Shown piece after piece: positions 46,846 to 57,964 of a DNA stretch of 64,000 nucleotides. The notes below the pieces were generated by a model that saw only the letters and a list, made by a program, of their open reading frames with translations, was not told where the DNA came from and did not search any database. Source of the DNA: Ralstonia sp. NFACC01 (GTDB lineage Bacteria; Pseudomonadota; Gammaproteobacteria; Burkholderiales; Burkholderiaceae); contig NZ_FOWV01000007.1 in NCBI RefSeq assembly GCF_900115545.1, forward strand, positions 62,001 to 126,000. The letters are read 5' to 3'. A program made the translations under genes and the position numbers. Each line of letters starts with the position of its first letter. Position 1 is the first letter of the stretch.

Positions 46846-48534
46846 ATGACCATCCAGAACCGCGAACCGGTCAACTATCTGGCGGGCGAGATGCCGCTGC
46901 ACCGGTATTGCGCCCATCATGCGCAGCAGACGCCCGAGCGCATCGCCCTGCTGTGGTACGGCCGTACGATCTGCTGGCGCGAACTGGATCAGGCCTCGAC
47001 GCGCTTGGCGGTGCAGTTGCAGCGGCTGGGCGTGACACGCGGCGATCGCGTTGCGCTGTTTCTGCACAACTGTCCGCAAGCCATCGTGGCCCATCTGGCC
47101 ACCGCCAAGCTGGGCGGCATCGTCGTGCCCTGCGGGCCGTTGTCGCGTCAGCACGAACTGCGCGACCAACTGGCCGATTGCGGCGCCAAGATTCTGGTGG
47201 CGGCGGCCGATCTGATGCCGATTGTCGAGGCCGCCAGGCCCGGCACGGCGGTCACGACCGTTATCACCACGCGCTATGCCGATCTTCAGCCCGCGCAGCC
47301 CGCGTGCCGCAAGGCGCTGGCCGTGCCGCCCGAACTGATTGCCGCCGATGCCTCGTCTGCGCCGCCGCTCAAGAACAAGCCGGGTGCCGCGCAGCTCGAC
47401 CTCATGCAGTTGATGGCCGAGCCCGTCGATGTGGCCGAGCGCAACGCCGTGGCCGCCATTCAGGTGAGCCTGGATGACGTTGCGCTGATGGTCTACACGT
47501 CTGGCACCACCGGCCGGCCGAAGGGCGCCATGCTCACGCACCGCAACGCGCTGTACAAGACCGCCGTTACGGTGCAGGTCAGTGGCATCCATGCCTCGGA
47601 CGTGATGCTGGCGGTGGCGCCGCTGTCTCATATCGCCGGCATGCTGATGGGCATGAACGTGATGCTGTATTCCGGTGCCACGACCATCCTGCTTTATCGC
47701 TTCGATCCCCTGGCCGTGCTGCAGGCCATCGACCGCTACCGCGTGACACGCTGGTACAGCATGACGCCAATGAACCTGGCGGTCATGGCGCATCCGGACG
47801 CGGCGCAGTACCGCATGGAATCCTTGGTGGCCAACCCGTGCACCAGCTTCGGCGTCACGCTGACCGAAGCGATTGCCGAGCAGTGGCGTGCCTTTGCCGG
47901 CCCGCAGTGCCGCATCTACGAAGCCGCCTATGGCCTGTCGGAAACCCACACCTGCGACGCCATCACGCCTGCCGATGCCCCGCGCTGGGGTTGGCACGGC
48001 AAGATCGTCCCACAGACCGAGATACGCATCGTCGACCCGCATACCGGCGCTGAACTGCCGCCTGGCCAGGCTGGCGAAATCACCATCCGCAGCCCCGGCG
48101 TGTTCCGCGGCTACTGGCAGCGCGACGAGGCCACGCGCGCTGTCCTGCACAACGGCTTTCTGCGCACTGGGGATATCGGCCAGGTCTCGCCCGACGGCTG
48201 GCTGCAATGGCAGGGCCGTATCAAGGAGATGATCAAGGTGTCGGGCTACAGCGTGTTTCCGGAAGAGGTCGAGTCGCTCCTTTCGCGCCACCCGGGCATC
48301 CGCCAAGTGGCCGTGACCCCCATCCCCGATCCCGACAAAGGTGAGGTCGTCTGCGCGCACGTGGTGCCGATGAACGGCGTGACGCTCTCGGAAGCCGAGC
48401 TGATTGCCTGGTCGCGCGACAACATGGCGCCGTACAAGGTGCCGCGGCGCGTGAAGTTCCATGATGCGCTGCCCGCCACCGCGACGGGCAAGGTGCTGCG
48501 AAGGTTGCTGCGCGAAGAAGCGCTCGCCGCCTGA
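46846..48534 (+). CDS. AMP-forming acyl-CoA ligase (fatty-acid-CoA synthetase-like)
   Basis: 562 residues of the ANL superfamily. The phosphate loop is MVYTSGTTGRPKGAML, the A5 motif is YGLSETHT, the Asp motif GDIGQVSPDGWLQWQGRIKEM (split) is the hinge, and the catalytic Lys is in ATATGKVLRRLL near the end. The enzyme activates a carboxylic acid to its CoA thioester through an acyl-adenylate. Chain length or substrate is not evident. GGAG precedes the ATG. It is alone between the LysR gene and a terminator. Confidence 0.92.
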   Translation: MTIQNREPVNYLAGEMPLHRYCAHHAQQTPERIALLWYGRTICWRELDQASTRLAVQLQRLGVTRGDRVALFLHNCPQAIVAHLATAKLGGIVVPCGPLSRQHELRDQLADCGAKILVAAADLMPIVEAARPGTAVTTVITTRYADLQPAQPACRKALAVPPELIAADASSAPPLKNKPGAAQLDLMQLMAEPVDVAERNAVAAIQVSLDDVALMVYTSGTTGRPKGAMLTHRNALYKTAVTVQVSGIHASDVMLAVAPLSHIAGMLMGMNVMLYSGATTILLYRFDPLAVLQAIDRYRVTRWYSMTPMNLAVMAHPDAAQYRMESLVANPCTSFGVTLTEAIAEQWRAFAGPQCRIYEAAYGLSETHTCDAITPADAPRWGWHGKIVPQTEIRIVDPHTGAELPPGQAGEITIRSPGVFRGYWQRDEATRAVLHNGFLRTGDIGQVSPDGWLQWQGRIKEMIKVSGYSVFPEEVESLLSRHPGIRQVAVTPIPDPDKGEVVCAHVVPMNGVTLSEAELIAWSRDNMAPYKVPRRVKFHDALPATATGKVLRRLLREEALAA

Positions 48535-48538
48535 AAGC

Positions 48539-48569
48539 AAAACGGCCGCCAAGTTCTGGCGGCCGTTTT
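48539..48569. terminator. Bidirectional terminator between ligase and rodA
   Basis: AAAACGGCCGCC/GGCGGCCGTTTT around AAGTTCT. It ends both the ligase transcript and the cell-shape operon. Confidence 0.92.
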
Positions 48570-48570
48570 G

Positions 48571-49722
48571 TCAGGTTTGCACGAAGCGCTTCTGTCGGGC
48601 GATGCTCATCAGGATGCCGATGCCCATGCCCAGCGTGACTAGCGCCGTCCCCCCATAACTGATGAGCGGCAGCGGCACGCCTACCACAGGCAGGATGCCG
48701 CTCACCATGCCCATATTGACGAAAGCGTAGGTAAAGAAGATCAGCGTGATCGACCCGGCCAGCAGGCGCCCGAACAGCGTCCCCGCGTTGGCTGCAATGA
48801 AGAGCCCGCGCAAGATCAGTAGCAGATACAGGAACAGCAGCACGCCGTTGCCCACCAACCCAAACTCCTCCGAATACACCGCGAAGATGAAGTCGGTGTG
48901 TTTCTCGGGGATGAACTCGAGGTGGGTTTGCGTGCCCTTCAGCCATCCCTTGCCCGTCACGCCGCCCGAGCCGATGGCAATGATCGACTGGATGGTGTGG
49001 AAGCCCTTGCCCAGCGGGTCGGTGGTCGGGTCGAGCAGCGTACACACGCGGTGTTGCTGGTAGTCGTGCAGGATCGGCCAGTTCACGCCCGGGGCGCAGA
49101 TGCGCGACTCGAATGACACCACCAGCGTGATCGCGGTGACGGCAACCACCAGCACCGGCACGATCAGCCGCCACGACAGGCCGGCAAAGTAGATCACGTA
49201 GATACCCGCTGCCAGCACCAGCAGCGCGGTGCCCAGGTCCGGCTGCTTGGCGATCAGCCCGACGGGAATCAGCAGCAGCATGGCTGCCGCCAGATAGTCA
49301 TACCAGTGGATCACGCCCTCGCGCTTCTGGAAGTACCACGCCAGCATGAGCGGCATGGCGATCTTCATGATCTCGGAAGGCTGGACCACCACGCCGATAT
49401 TGAGCCACCGCCGCGCGCCCTTGCGGATCAGCCCGAACGCCGCCACGCCAATCAACAACGCCACGCCGACGGTGTAGAGCGGCACCGCAAAGCGCATGAG
49501 CGTTTGCTGCGGCAAGTTGGCGATGATCCACATCAGCACGAACGACAGCAGGATGTTGCGGACCTGGTCTTCCACCCGACCCGGCATGTCGATGGCGGCC
49601 GAATACAGGGCGACCAATCCCGTGCCGAGCAGCAGGAAGACGATCAGCGCCAGCGGGCCATCGAAGCCGGTGAAGAGCGACTTGATGATGTTGAATATGC
49701 GGCGCTTGTCCAGTTTGTCCAT
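48571..49722 (-). CDS. rodA: Peptidoglycan glycosyltransferase RodA (MrdB)
   Basis: A SEDS-family polymerase that builds lateral-wall glycan strands with PBP2. The 383 residues have ten membrane segments. ARRWLNIGVVVQPSEIMKIAMPL (split), LIAKQPDLGTALLVL, containing the catalytic-type Asp, and the later FTYAFVNMGMVSGILPVVG (split) and LPLISYGGTALV are SEDS signatures. It is the last gene of mreB-mreC-mreD-mrdA-rodA and starts 23 bases after the mrdA stop. Confidence 0.96.
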   Translation of the reverse strand: MDKLDKRRIFNIIKSLFTGFDGPLALIVFLLLGTGLVALYSAAIDMPGRVEDQVRNILLSFVLMWIIANLPQQTLMRFAVPLYTVGVALLIGVAAFGLIRKGARRWLNIGVVVQPSEIMKIAMPLMLAWYFQKREGVIHWYDYLAAAMLLLIPVGLIAKQPDLGTALLVLAAGIYVIYFAGLSWRLIVPVLVVAVTAITLVVSFESRICAPGVNWPILHDYQQHRVCTLLDPTTDPLGKGFHTIQSIIAIGSGGVTGKGWLKGTQTHLEFIPEKHTDFIFAVYSEEFGLVGNGVLLFLYLLLILRGLFIAANAGTLFGRLLAGSITLIFFTYAFVNMGMVSGILPVVGVPLPLISYGGTALVTLGMGIGILMSIARQKRFVQT

Positions 49723-49745
49723 GGCGAGATCCTCAAGCGCAAATA

Positions 49746-52151
49746 TCAGGGCGCGGCCGGCTTGGCGGCCGGTTTCTGCGCGGGCTTCGGCGCCGGCTTG
49801 TTACCCGGCTTGGCATCCTTCGCACCCTTGGGCGAGGTTGCTGGAGCCGAAGCTGGCGCGGCAGCGTTGCCACGTCCGCGCGGTGGCAGTTCGGGGGCCG
49901 GTTGTGCATGCGACAGCGCTTGCAGCACCTGGGCGTCCAGCGTGGCCGGGGCGACGGCTTCGGCGCTGGTGCCGGCCTCGCGCAGGACCGGCGCCACCAG
50001 GTCGGGCGACAGCGGCGGCGTGCCGTGCGTGGCGCCTGATGCCACCGACGATGCGGCCGGCGCCGAAGCCGTGGCCACAGCACTGGCAGCGGAGGCTGCT
50101 ACGCCAGAAGTGGCAGCCACCCCGGACGCCGCCTCTGCAGCCACTTGCGGCGCAGCCGTCGCGCTGGCGATGGTGGCCGTCTTGCCGGTCGAGAACACGC
50201 TGGGCGTATCCACCGGCGGTTGCTGCTGGGGCTTGGGCGCGGTGGCGGCCAGCTCGGTGGGCCACTTTCCGGTCAGGTAATAGTCCATGACCGCACGTGC
50301 GATTGGCGCCGCCGACGCGGCACCAAAGCCGGCGTTTTCCACGATGAGTGCCAGCGCGATCTTCGGATGATCCGCCGGCGCAAACGCCTCGAACAGCGCG
50401 TGGTCGCGCTTGTTTTCGGGAATGGCGTGGTGGTTGTACTTCTCATTCTTGCCAAGCGAGTACACCTGCGCCGTCCCCGTCTTGCCTGCCGACACGTATT
50501 GCGCACCGATGAACGCCTTGGCCGCCGTACCGGCCTGGTTCACGCCCACCATGGCGCGCTTGATCACGTCGATGTTCGCCTGCTTGAGCGGGATCCTGTA
50601 GCTTTCCGTCGGCACCGTCAGCGAGCGCGACTTGGACAGCGAATCTTCGACCGCCTTCACCAGGTGGGGCTTCATCACCACGCCGTTGTTTGCCAGCGTC
50701 GATATCGCATGCGCGAGCTGCAGGATGGTGAAGTTGTTGTAGCCCTGGCCGATGCCCAGCGAGATGGTTTCGCCGTCGTACCACTTCTGCTGCTCGGGGC
50801 GCTTGTAGGCTTTGCGCTTCCAGTCGGTGGAGGGCAGGATGCCGGTGCGCTCGCCCTCAATGTCGATGCCCGTGACTTGCCCGAAGCCGAAGGGCTTCAT
50901 GAAATCGTGGATGGCATTGACGCCCATGTCGTTCGCGAGCCGGTAGTAATACGTGTCGCACGAGGCCACGATCGAGCGGTACATGTCGACCCAGCCGTGG
51001 CCGCCCGGCACGTCGTCGCGGAACGTGTGGTTGCCCAGCGTGAACGAGCCCGGATCGGCCATGCCCCACTGCGGCGTGCGCTTGCCAAGCTCGAGGGCAC
51101 CCAGTGCCATGAACGGCTTGTACGTCGAGCCGGGCGGATACGTGCCCCGCAACGGCCGGTTCAGCAGCGGCTTGTCCGGCGAGTTGTTCAGCTCGCCCCA
51201 GGTCGCGCTGTCGATCCCTTCAATGAACAGGTTCGGATCGAACGTCGGCTTGGAGACGAACGCGAGGATGTCGCCCGTCTCAGGCTCGATCGCCACAAGC
51301 GCGCCGCGTCGGTTGCCGAAGAGCTGCTCGGCCAGCCGCTGCAGGTTGATGTCGAGCGACAGGATCAGATTGTTGCCCGGCGTTGCCTGCGAGGTCGACA
51401 GCGTACGGATCGGCCGCCCGCCCGCGCTCACTTCCACCTCTTCGTAGCCGGTCAGGCCGTGCAGCTCGGTCTCGTAGCTCTGTTCAATGCCGACCTTGCC
51501 GATGTATTCCGTGCCGCTGTAATTGTTGGAGTCCTTGCGCGGATCGTACGTCACGTTAGGTTGGCTGTTGGCATCGCTCATGTTGTCGATGCGGTCCAGA
51601 TCGCGTTCAGAGATCCGGCCGATGTAGCCGATCACGTGCGACGCCGATTCGCCCAGCGGGTATTGGCGGAACAGCCGCGCATGCACGTCCACGCCCGGAA
51701 AGCGGAAGCGCTGCGCCGAGAACCGCGCGACTTCCTGGTCCGTCAGCTGACTGCGGATCGGCAGGCTTTCGAAGCTGCGCGCATCTTCCATCAGGCGCTT
51801 GAAGCGGCGGCGGTCGCGCGGCTGGATATCGACCACCTGGGCAAGCTGGTCGATCGTGTTGTCGAGCGTGTCCTGCAGCTTGGACGGCGTGATCTCCAGC
51901 GTGTACGCCGAGTAGTTGCGCGCCAGCACCACGCCGTTGCGGTCCATGATGATGCCGCGATTGGGCTCGATCGGGGCCACCGAGATGCGGTTGTCTTCCG
52001 CCTTGGCCGAGTACTGCTCGTGCTTGACCTGCTGCAGCCAGAAGAAGCGCGCCAGCAGTAGCCCGAAACAGACGAGCACGAAGAGGGCGGCCGCCGCCAG
52101 CCGCAGGCGGAAGCGCGACAGCTCCTGTTCGACGTTGCGGATTTCGGTCAT
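49746..52151 (-). CDS. mrdA: Penicillin-binding protein 2 with long Ala/Pro-rich tail
   Basis: A monofunctional transpeptidase for cell elongation. The membrane anchor is at about 18-38, the pedestal follows, and the penicillin-binding domain holds STYKPF (nucleophile Ser), SCDTYYY-like SCD and SAGKTGTAQVY. At 801 residues it is about 170 longer than E. coli PBP2 (633): residues beyond about 632 are Ala/Pro/Ser-rich and low complexity, ending PAQKPAAKPAAP. The ATG at 52151 is preceded by mreD, 42 bases away. Confidence 0.96.
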   Translation of the reverse strand: MTEIRNVEQELSRFRLRLAAAALFVLVCFGLLLARFFWLQQVKHEQYSAKAEDNRISVAPIEPNRGIIMDRNGVVLARNYSAYTLEITPSKLQDTLDNTIDQLAQVVDIQPRDRRRFKRLMEDARSFESLPIRSQLTDQEVARFSAQRFRFPGVDVHARLFRQYPLGESASHVIGYIGRISERDLDRIDNMSDANSQPNVTYDPRKDSNNYSGTEYIGKVGIEQSYETELHGLTGYEEVEVSAGGRPIRTLSTSQATPGNNLILSLDINLQRLAEQLFGNRRGALVAIEPETGDILAFVSKPTFDPNLFIEGIDSATWGELNNSPDKPLLNRPLRGTYPPGSTYKPFMALGALELGKRTPQWGMADPGSFTLGNHTFRDDVPGGHGWVDMYRSIVASCDTYYYRLANDMGVNAIHDFMKPFGFGQVTGIDIEGERTGILPSTDWKRKAYKRPEQQKWYDGETISLGIGQGYNNFTILQLAHAISTLANNGVVMKPHLVKAVEDSLSKSRSLTVPTESYRIPLKQANIDVIKRAMVGVNQAGTAAKAFIGAQYVSAGKTGTAQVYSLGKNEKYNHHAIPENKRDHALFEAFAPADHPKIALALIVENAGFGAASAAPIARAVMDYYLTGKWPTELAATAPKPQQQPPVDTPSVFSTGKTATIASATAAPQVAAEAASGVAATSGVAASAASAVATASAPAASSVASGATHGTPPLSPDLVAPVLREAGTSAEAVAPATLDAQVLQALSHAQPAPELPPRGRGNAAAPASAPATSPKGAKDAKPGNKPAPKPAQKPAAKPAAP

Positions 52152-52193
52152 GCCAGGTGCGGGCGAATAGCGGAGCGCATCAAGTCGGCCGCC

Positions 52194-52706
52194 TTAGATG
52201 GGCCGAGTTTCGTCGACGCTCTCCGGGCGACGCTGCGGCGCCAGCAGGAACGCGTTTGCGAACGGCCACAGCGCGGCTTCGATCAACGGTGGCAGGATGA
52301 CCTGCCAGTCCGGCAAGTGCGCGCCCATCAGCAGGCGGATGACGATCGGTACGGCGTGAGCCAGCACCAGCAGCGGCAGCACATGCAGCGCCTGCGACAA
52401 CACCGAGAACCACAGCACGCGCCGGTGAATCGTGATCGCAAAATACGACAGCATCGTGTAGGCCATCGCGTGTTCGCCAAGCAGACGCGCTTCGTGCACG
52501 TCCATCAACAGACCCAGCAGGAAGGCCACCACCATGCCCACGCGGCGCGGCTGGTGGATGTTCCAGAACACCAGCACGAGTGCCACCAGATCGGGAATCC
52601 ACTGCATGTGGCCCCACGGCATCAGGTTGAACAGGAAGGCCAGCACGAAGCTGAACGCGATGAAGCCCGGGTTGACCGGGCGCAGCAGGTATTGGGGCGA
52701 GTTCAT
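52194..52706 (-). CDS. mreD: Rod shape-determining protein MreD
   Basis: 170 residues with five membrane segments. NPGFIAFSFVLAFLFNLMPW starts the first; WIPDLVALVLVFWNIHQPRRVG (split) and LLGLLMDVHEARLLGEHAMAY (split) are typical of MreD. It links MreC to the elongation complex in the inner membrane. The ATG at 52706 gives the usual length; the frame opens further upstream into mreC. Confidence 0.95.
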   Translation of the reverse strand: MNSPQYLLRPVNPGFIAFSFVLAFLFNLMPWGHMQWIPDLVALVLVFWNIHQPRRVGMVVAFLLGLLMDVHEARLLGEHAMAYTMLSYFAITIHRRVLWFSVLSQALHVLPLLVLAHAVPIVIRLLMGAHLPDWQVILPPLIEAALWPFANAFLLAPQRRPESVDETRPI

Positions 52707-52722
52707 GATCGATGGCCTCGCT

Positions 52723-53769
52723 TCAGCGTTTTTGCGCTGAATCGGTGTCCAGCGGATTGCCGTCGGCGTCGGTCGGGCGCGGCGGCGGGGTGTTTTCTTC
52801 AGCGGCAGGCGTGGGGCCCGGCACATTGGCTTCGGCGGCGGCGCGTGCAGCGCGGTCCTTCTCTGCGCGTGCGTCGCGGGCGGCGTTCTTGCCCTTGGGC
52901 GCCGGCGCGGGCGACAGATCGGTCGGCGCTGGGAAGCCCGATTCGTACTTCACGATCAGCAGGTGCCGGTTGCTGCGGATGCCGGCCACCGGCTCGCAGA
53001 CGACACGCGAGAACGCGGTGTCGGCCTTGCGCTCGATCTGCGAAATACGGGCCACCGGCAGGCCCGCCGGATAGACGCCGTCCAACCCAGACGTGACTAG
53101 CAGGTCGCCCTGCTGCAGATCGGCCGAGGCCGCCATGAAGCGAAGATCCAACGCCCCCGGTCGGGCGCCGCCAAAGGCCACGCTGCGCAGGCCGTTGCGC
53201 ACGACCTCTACGGGAATCGCTTGGTCTTTATCGGTCAGCAGCGTGACTTGCGATTCGAACAGCGACACGCGCGTCACCTGCCCGACCACGCCGCGGTCAT
53301 CGATGACCGGGTAGCCCGCGCGCACGCCGTCCTTGGAGCCGCGATCGATCACGATGCGCTGCGTATAAGGGTCACGTGCCTCGTAGAGGACTTCCGCCGC
53401 CACCGTGGGCACCGCCGCGTGCTGTTTCAGATTGAGCAGCGTACGCAGATTGCGGTTTTCCGCTTCGAGTTGCGAGGCGCGCAGCGATTGCTGCGCCTGG
53501 GCAACGGCCGATTCGCGCAAGCTGCGGTTATCAACCGCCAACTTGGTGGACGATTGCGTGTATTCGAGTGCGGCGCGTGCCGTATCGCGCGGGATCAGCA
53601 CCAGGCGCTCGACGGGGTACAGGATGACCGATACGACTTGCCGGACCACGCCCAGCACGGACATGCGGGCATCGATCACCAGTAACGCAAGCGCAAGCGC
53701 GAGCAGAGCGACCAGCCGCGCGGTGGCGGACGGGCCCTGCTTGAAGAGGGGCGGCGGGGAGTAATCCAT
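52723..53769 (-). CDS. mreC: Rod shape-determining protein MreC
   Basis: 348 residues: a membrane anchor (about 15-35), a coiled coil (about 65-110, with LRASQLEAENRNLRTLL), then the beta-rich periplasmic domain with RIVIDRGSKDGVRAGYPVID (split) and VLLTDKDQAIPVEV-like sequence. The last 60 residues are Ala/Pro/Lys-rich. MreC links MreB to PBP2. The 239 bases between it and mreB hold no gene. Confidence 0.95.
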   Translation of the reverse strand: MDYSPPPLFKQGPSATARLVALLALALALLVIDARMSVLGVVRQVVSVILYPVERLVLIPRDTARAALEYTQSSTKLAVDNRSLRESAVAQAQQSLRASQLEAENRNLRTLLNLKQHAAVPTVAAEVLYEARDPYTQRIVIDRGSKDGVRAGYPVIDDRGVVGQVTRVSLFESQVTLLTDKDQAIPVEVVRNGLRSVAFGGARPGALDLRFMAASADLQQGDLLVTSGLDGVYPAGLPVARISQIERKADTAFSRVVCEPVAGIRSNRHLLIVKYESGFPAPTDLSPAPAPKGKNAARDARAEKDRAARAAAEANVPGPTPAAEENTPPPRPTDADGNPLDTDSAQKR

Positions 53770-54008
53770 GACCCGGACGCTTCAAATGAGCACGGCAGAC
53801 GCGTGACGGTCAACGTCAAGGTCAACGGTCTGCCGGCAACAGATTGGGTGTGGCGCTGGTGCGGTGCCCAAGCCCTTGGTGGGCGGAGCACGGCGCACCG
53901 GCGCGAGACGCATCTCAGCGGTCCGCGAAGGCGGCTGGCGTGACCACAACGGCAGTCACGAAATCGGCCGTAACAGCGGAACGCGGATCGGCGCGGCGCA
54001 TGGTCCCG

Positions 54009-55343
<1,335 letters not shown>

Positions 55344-55398
55344 CCGTGACTGCACGAAGTCGCCTGCTGACTTAGAAATTTAGTCGGCAATCATACCT

Positions 55399-55404
55399 TA
55401 TAAT
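55399..55404 (+). promoter_or_regulatory. Candidate -10 box for gatCAB
   Basis: A consensus TATAAT about 150 bases upstream of gatC. No good -35 is seen at normal spacing. It lies downstream of the three-way-junction element, so that element would not be in this transcript. Confidence 0.5.
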
Positions 55405-55554
55405 TCGGGCACTCTGCGGGTATTCGGCGGGCGTTTGGCGCCAAAATTGCGGCAAATCGGCGCTGTCGGGGCCCAACCTGGGCGCCCCTCGCGCGCAGTA
55501 GCCGTCGCATGTCGTACATTGCCCGCCCGCCGCTGCACTCACTGACCCATTCCG

Positions 55555-55854
55555 ATGGCACTCGAACTCTCCGACGTCAAACGCATCGCCCACCTCGCCC
55601 GTATCGAAATCTCCGAAGGCGAGGCCGCGCAGACCCTCACCCAGCTCAACCAGTTTTTTTCCCTGGTCGAGCAGATGCAGGCCGTGGACACCACCGGCAT
55701 TGAGCCGATGGCCCACCCTATCGAGCAGGTTCAGGCGCAAGCACAGCGTCTGCGCGACGATGCCGTCACCGAGGCTGACCGCCGCGCGGACTACCAGCAA
55801 TGCGCGCCGGCCACCGAAGCCGGCCTGTACCTCGTGCCCAAGGTGATCGAGTAA
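55555..55854 (+). CDS. gatC: Aspartyl/glutamyl-tRNA amidotransferase subunit C
   Basis: 99 residues; [17 protein letters not shown] is the family start and [17 protein letters not shown] is the linker that wraps GatA-GatB. GatC stabilises the amidotransferase that converts Glu-tRNA(Gln) or Asp-tRNA(Asn) to the correct aminoacyl-tRNA. It is the first of the gatCAB genes; gatA starts 88 bases later. Confidence 0.96.
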   Translation: MALELSDVKRIAHLARIEISEGEAAQTLTQLNQFFSLVEQMQAVDTTGIEPMAHPIEQVQAQAQRLRDDAVTEADRRADYQQCAPATEAGLYLVPKVIE

Positions 55855-55942
55855 TCCGCATAAACGGCGCTCCCGCGCCCGTCTTGAGCCCACTCCATTC
55901 GACGTCGCCGGCGCTTGCCGGCAGCCCATCCGAACGTATTCG

Positions 55943-57442
55943 ATGACCGCATCCACGATCAAAGCCCTGTCCGCCCAACTCGCCGCCAAGGAGATTTCGG
56001 CGGAGGAACTGGCGCGCCATTACCTGTCGCGCATCGAGGCCGGGGCACACCTCAACGCCTTTACCCATGTCGACGCCGAGGCAACGCTTGCCCAGGCCCG
56101 CGCCGCCGATGCTCGCATCGCGGCCGGCAACGCGGCGCCGCTGACCGGCGTGCCGATCGCGCACAAGGACGTGTTCGTCACCCGCGGCTGGCGCGCTACG
56201 GCGGGCTCCAAGATGCTCGGCAATTACACCAGCCCGTTTGACGCCACCGTGGTCGAACGCCTGGGCGCGGCCGGCATCGTGACGCTGGGCAAGACCAACA
56301 TGGACGAGTTCGCGATGGGCTCGTCCAACGAGAACTCGGCGTTCGGCGCGGTCAAGAACCCGTGGAACCTCGAACACGTGCCGGGCGGCTCGTCGGGCGG
56401 CTCGGCGGCAGCGGTGGCGGCCGATCTGGCGCCCGCTGCAACCGGAACGGACACCGGCGGCTCGATCCGCCAGCCGGCATCGTTCTCGGGCATTACCGGG
56501 ATCAAGCCGACGTACGGCCGCGTGTCGCGCTACGGCATGATCGCCTTCGCCTCGTCGCTGGATCAGGGCGGCCCGATGGCCCGCACGGCTGAAGATTGCG
56601 CGCTGCTGCTGTCTGCCATGGCCGGCTTTGACCCGCGCGATTCCACGAGTCTGGAACCCGGCCGCGGGGGCGACGTGGAAGACTTCGGCCGCCTGCTCGG
56701 CCAGCCGCTGCAAGGCGCCGATGCTGCGCGCCCGCTGGCCGGCCTGCGCATCGGTCTGCCCAAGGAGTATTTTGGCGAAGGCCTGGCCGACGACGTGCGC
56801 ACCACCGTGCGCGCTGCGCTGGCCGAGTTGGAAAAGCTCGGCGCCACGCTGGTCGACATCAGCCTGCCGAAGACCGAACTGTCGATCCCGACGTATTACG
56901 TGATCGCCCCGGCCGAGGCGTCGTCCAACCTGTCGCGCTTTGACGGCGTGCGTTACGGCCACCGCGCGGCGGAATACCGCGATCTGGCGGACATGTATCG
57001 CAAGTCCCGCGCCGAAGGTTTTGGCTGGGAGGTCAAGCGCCGCATCCTGGTGGGCGCCTATGTGCTGTCCCACGGGTATTACGACGCCTATTACCTGCAG
57101 GCGCAGAAGATCCGCCGCATCATCGCGCAGGATTTCCAGAACGCGCTGGCCGGTGCCAACCGCCAGTGCGACGTGATCATGGGCCCCGTCGCCCCGACAG
57201 TTGCCTGGAAGATCGGTGAGAAGAGCGATGATCCGGTGCAGATGTACCTTGAAGACATCTTCACGCTGTCGACCAGCCTGGCAGGCCTGCCAGGCATGAG
57301 CGTGCCGGCGGGTTTCGGCGCCAACGGTTTGCCGGTTGGCTTGCAGATCATCGGCAACTATTTTGAAGAGGCACGCATGCTGCAGATTGCGCATGCGTTC
57401 CAGCAGGCGACCGACTGGCACAACCGCCAGCCGGCAGCCTGA
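55943..57442 (+). CDS. gatA: Aspartyl/glutamyl-tRNA amidotransferase subunit A
   Basis: The 499-residue amidase subunit that releases ammonia from glutamine. The Ser-cisSer-Lys triad is formed by Lys in [10 protein letters not shown], Ser in [15 protein letters not shown] and the nucleophile Ser in [13 protein letters not shown]. The C-terminal [19 protein letters not shown] is conserved. It is separated from gatB by two unrelated envelope genes. Confidence 0.97.
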   Translation: MTASTIKALSAQLAAKEISAEELARHYLSRIEAGAHLNAFTHVDAEATLAQARAADARIAAGNAAPLTGVPIAHKDVFVTRGWRATAGSKMLGNYTSPFDATVVERLGAAGIVTLGKTNMDEFAMGSSNENSAFGAVKNPWNLEHVPGGSSGGSAAAVAADLAPAATGTDTGGSIRQPASFSGITGIKPTYGRVSRYGMIAFASSLDQGGPMARTAEDCALLLSAMAGFDPRDSTSLEPGRGGDVEDFGRLLGQPLQGADAARPLAGLRIGLPKEYFGEGLADDVRTTVRAALAELEKLGATLVDISLPKTELSIPTYYVIAPAEASSNLSRFDGVRYGHRAAEYRDLADMYRKSRAEGFGWEVKRRILVGAYVLSHGYYDAYYLQAQKIRRIIAQDFQNALAGANRQCDVIMGPVAPTVAWKIGEKSDDPVQMYLEDIFTLSTSLAGLPGMSVPAGFGANGLPVGLQIIGNYFEEARMLQIAHAFQQATDWHNRQPAA

Positions 57443-57481
57443 GGCCCCTTACGACGTACCCGCTCCATGCAGGAGGCACGC

Positions 57482-57964
57482 ATGAACCACCGCATCCGCA
57501 CTGCACTCGGGCTCGCGCTTGCCGCCGGCCTGCTGGCGGCTTGCGTGCCGATTCCGCTGCCGTCCATTCCCGGCATCAGCCGCCCGTCGAAGCCGCCGCC
57601 GATCTCCGACCGCCGTATCGACATCAACGGCTACTGCAACCAGACCGAGGAAGACGGTTTCCGCGAGCAGGCGACGCTCACCGTGGCCGACAACAACGTC
57701 AGCGCAATGCAATGGCAGTTGTGGGTCGGCCGGCGCGGTTCGTGCCAGTTCGACCTGTCGACATTCCAGCAAACCAAGCGCCGCCCCAGCATTGAGCTGC
57801 GCGAGCGCTACGGCAAGTGCACGCTGATGGTCTGGCAGGATCCACGCCGTGTCACGCTGGCACACGCTAACTGCGAAGCGCATTGCACGCCCGGCATCTA
57901 CGAAGAAGCCTGGCCGGTGATGTTCGATCCGCAAACGGGCCAGTGCGCCCGGAATGCCCGGTGA
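57482..57964 (+). CDS. Putative lipoprotein, Cys-rich
   Basis: 160 residues. The signal peptide MNHRIRTALGLALAAGLLAAC has lipobox LLAAC (Cys21). The mature part starts with Pro-rich VPIPLPSIPGISRPS, then has six or so cysteines (GYCNQ, GSCQF, GKCTL, ANCEAHC, GQCAR) likely forming disulfides. AGGAGG precedes the ATG at 57482. No family is recognised. Its stop overlaps the start of the hydrolase by one base, indicating co-translation. Confidence 0.78.
   Translation: MNHRIRTALGLALAAGLLAACVPIPLPSIPGISRPSKPPPISDRRIDINGYCNQTEEDGFREQATLTVADNNVSAMQWQLWVGRRGSCQFDLSTFQQTKRRPSIELRERYGKCTLMVWQDPRRVTLAHANCEAHCTPGIYEEAWPVMFDPQTGQCARNAR

Noticed and set aside
46660-48552. Long minus-strand frame antisense to the acyl-CoA ligase
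   Set aside because: Shadow frame; the plus-strand enzyme has every ANL-superfamily motif.
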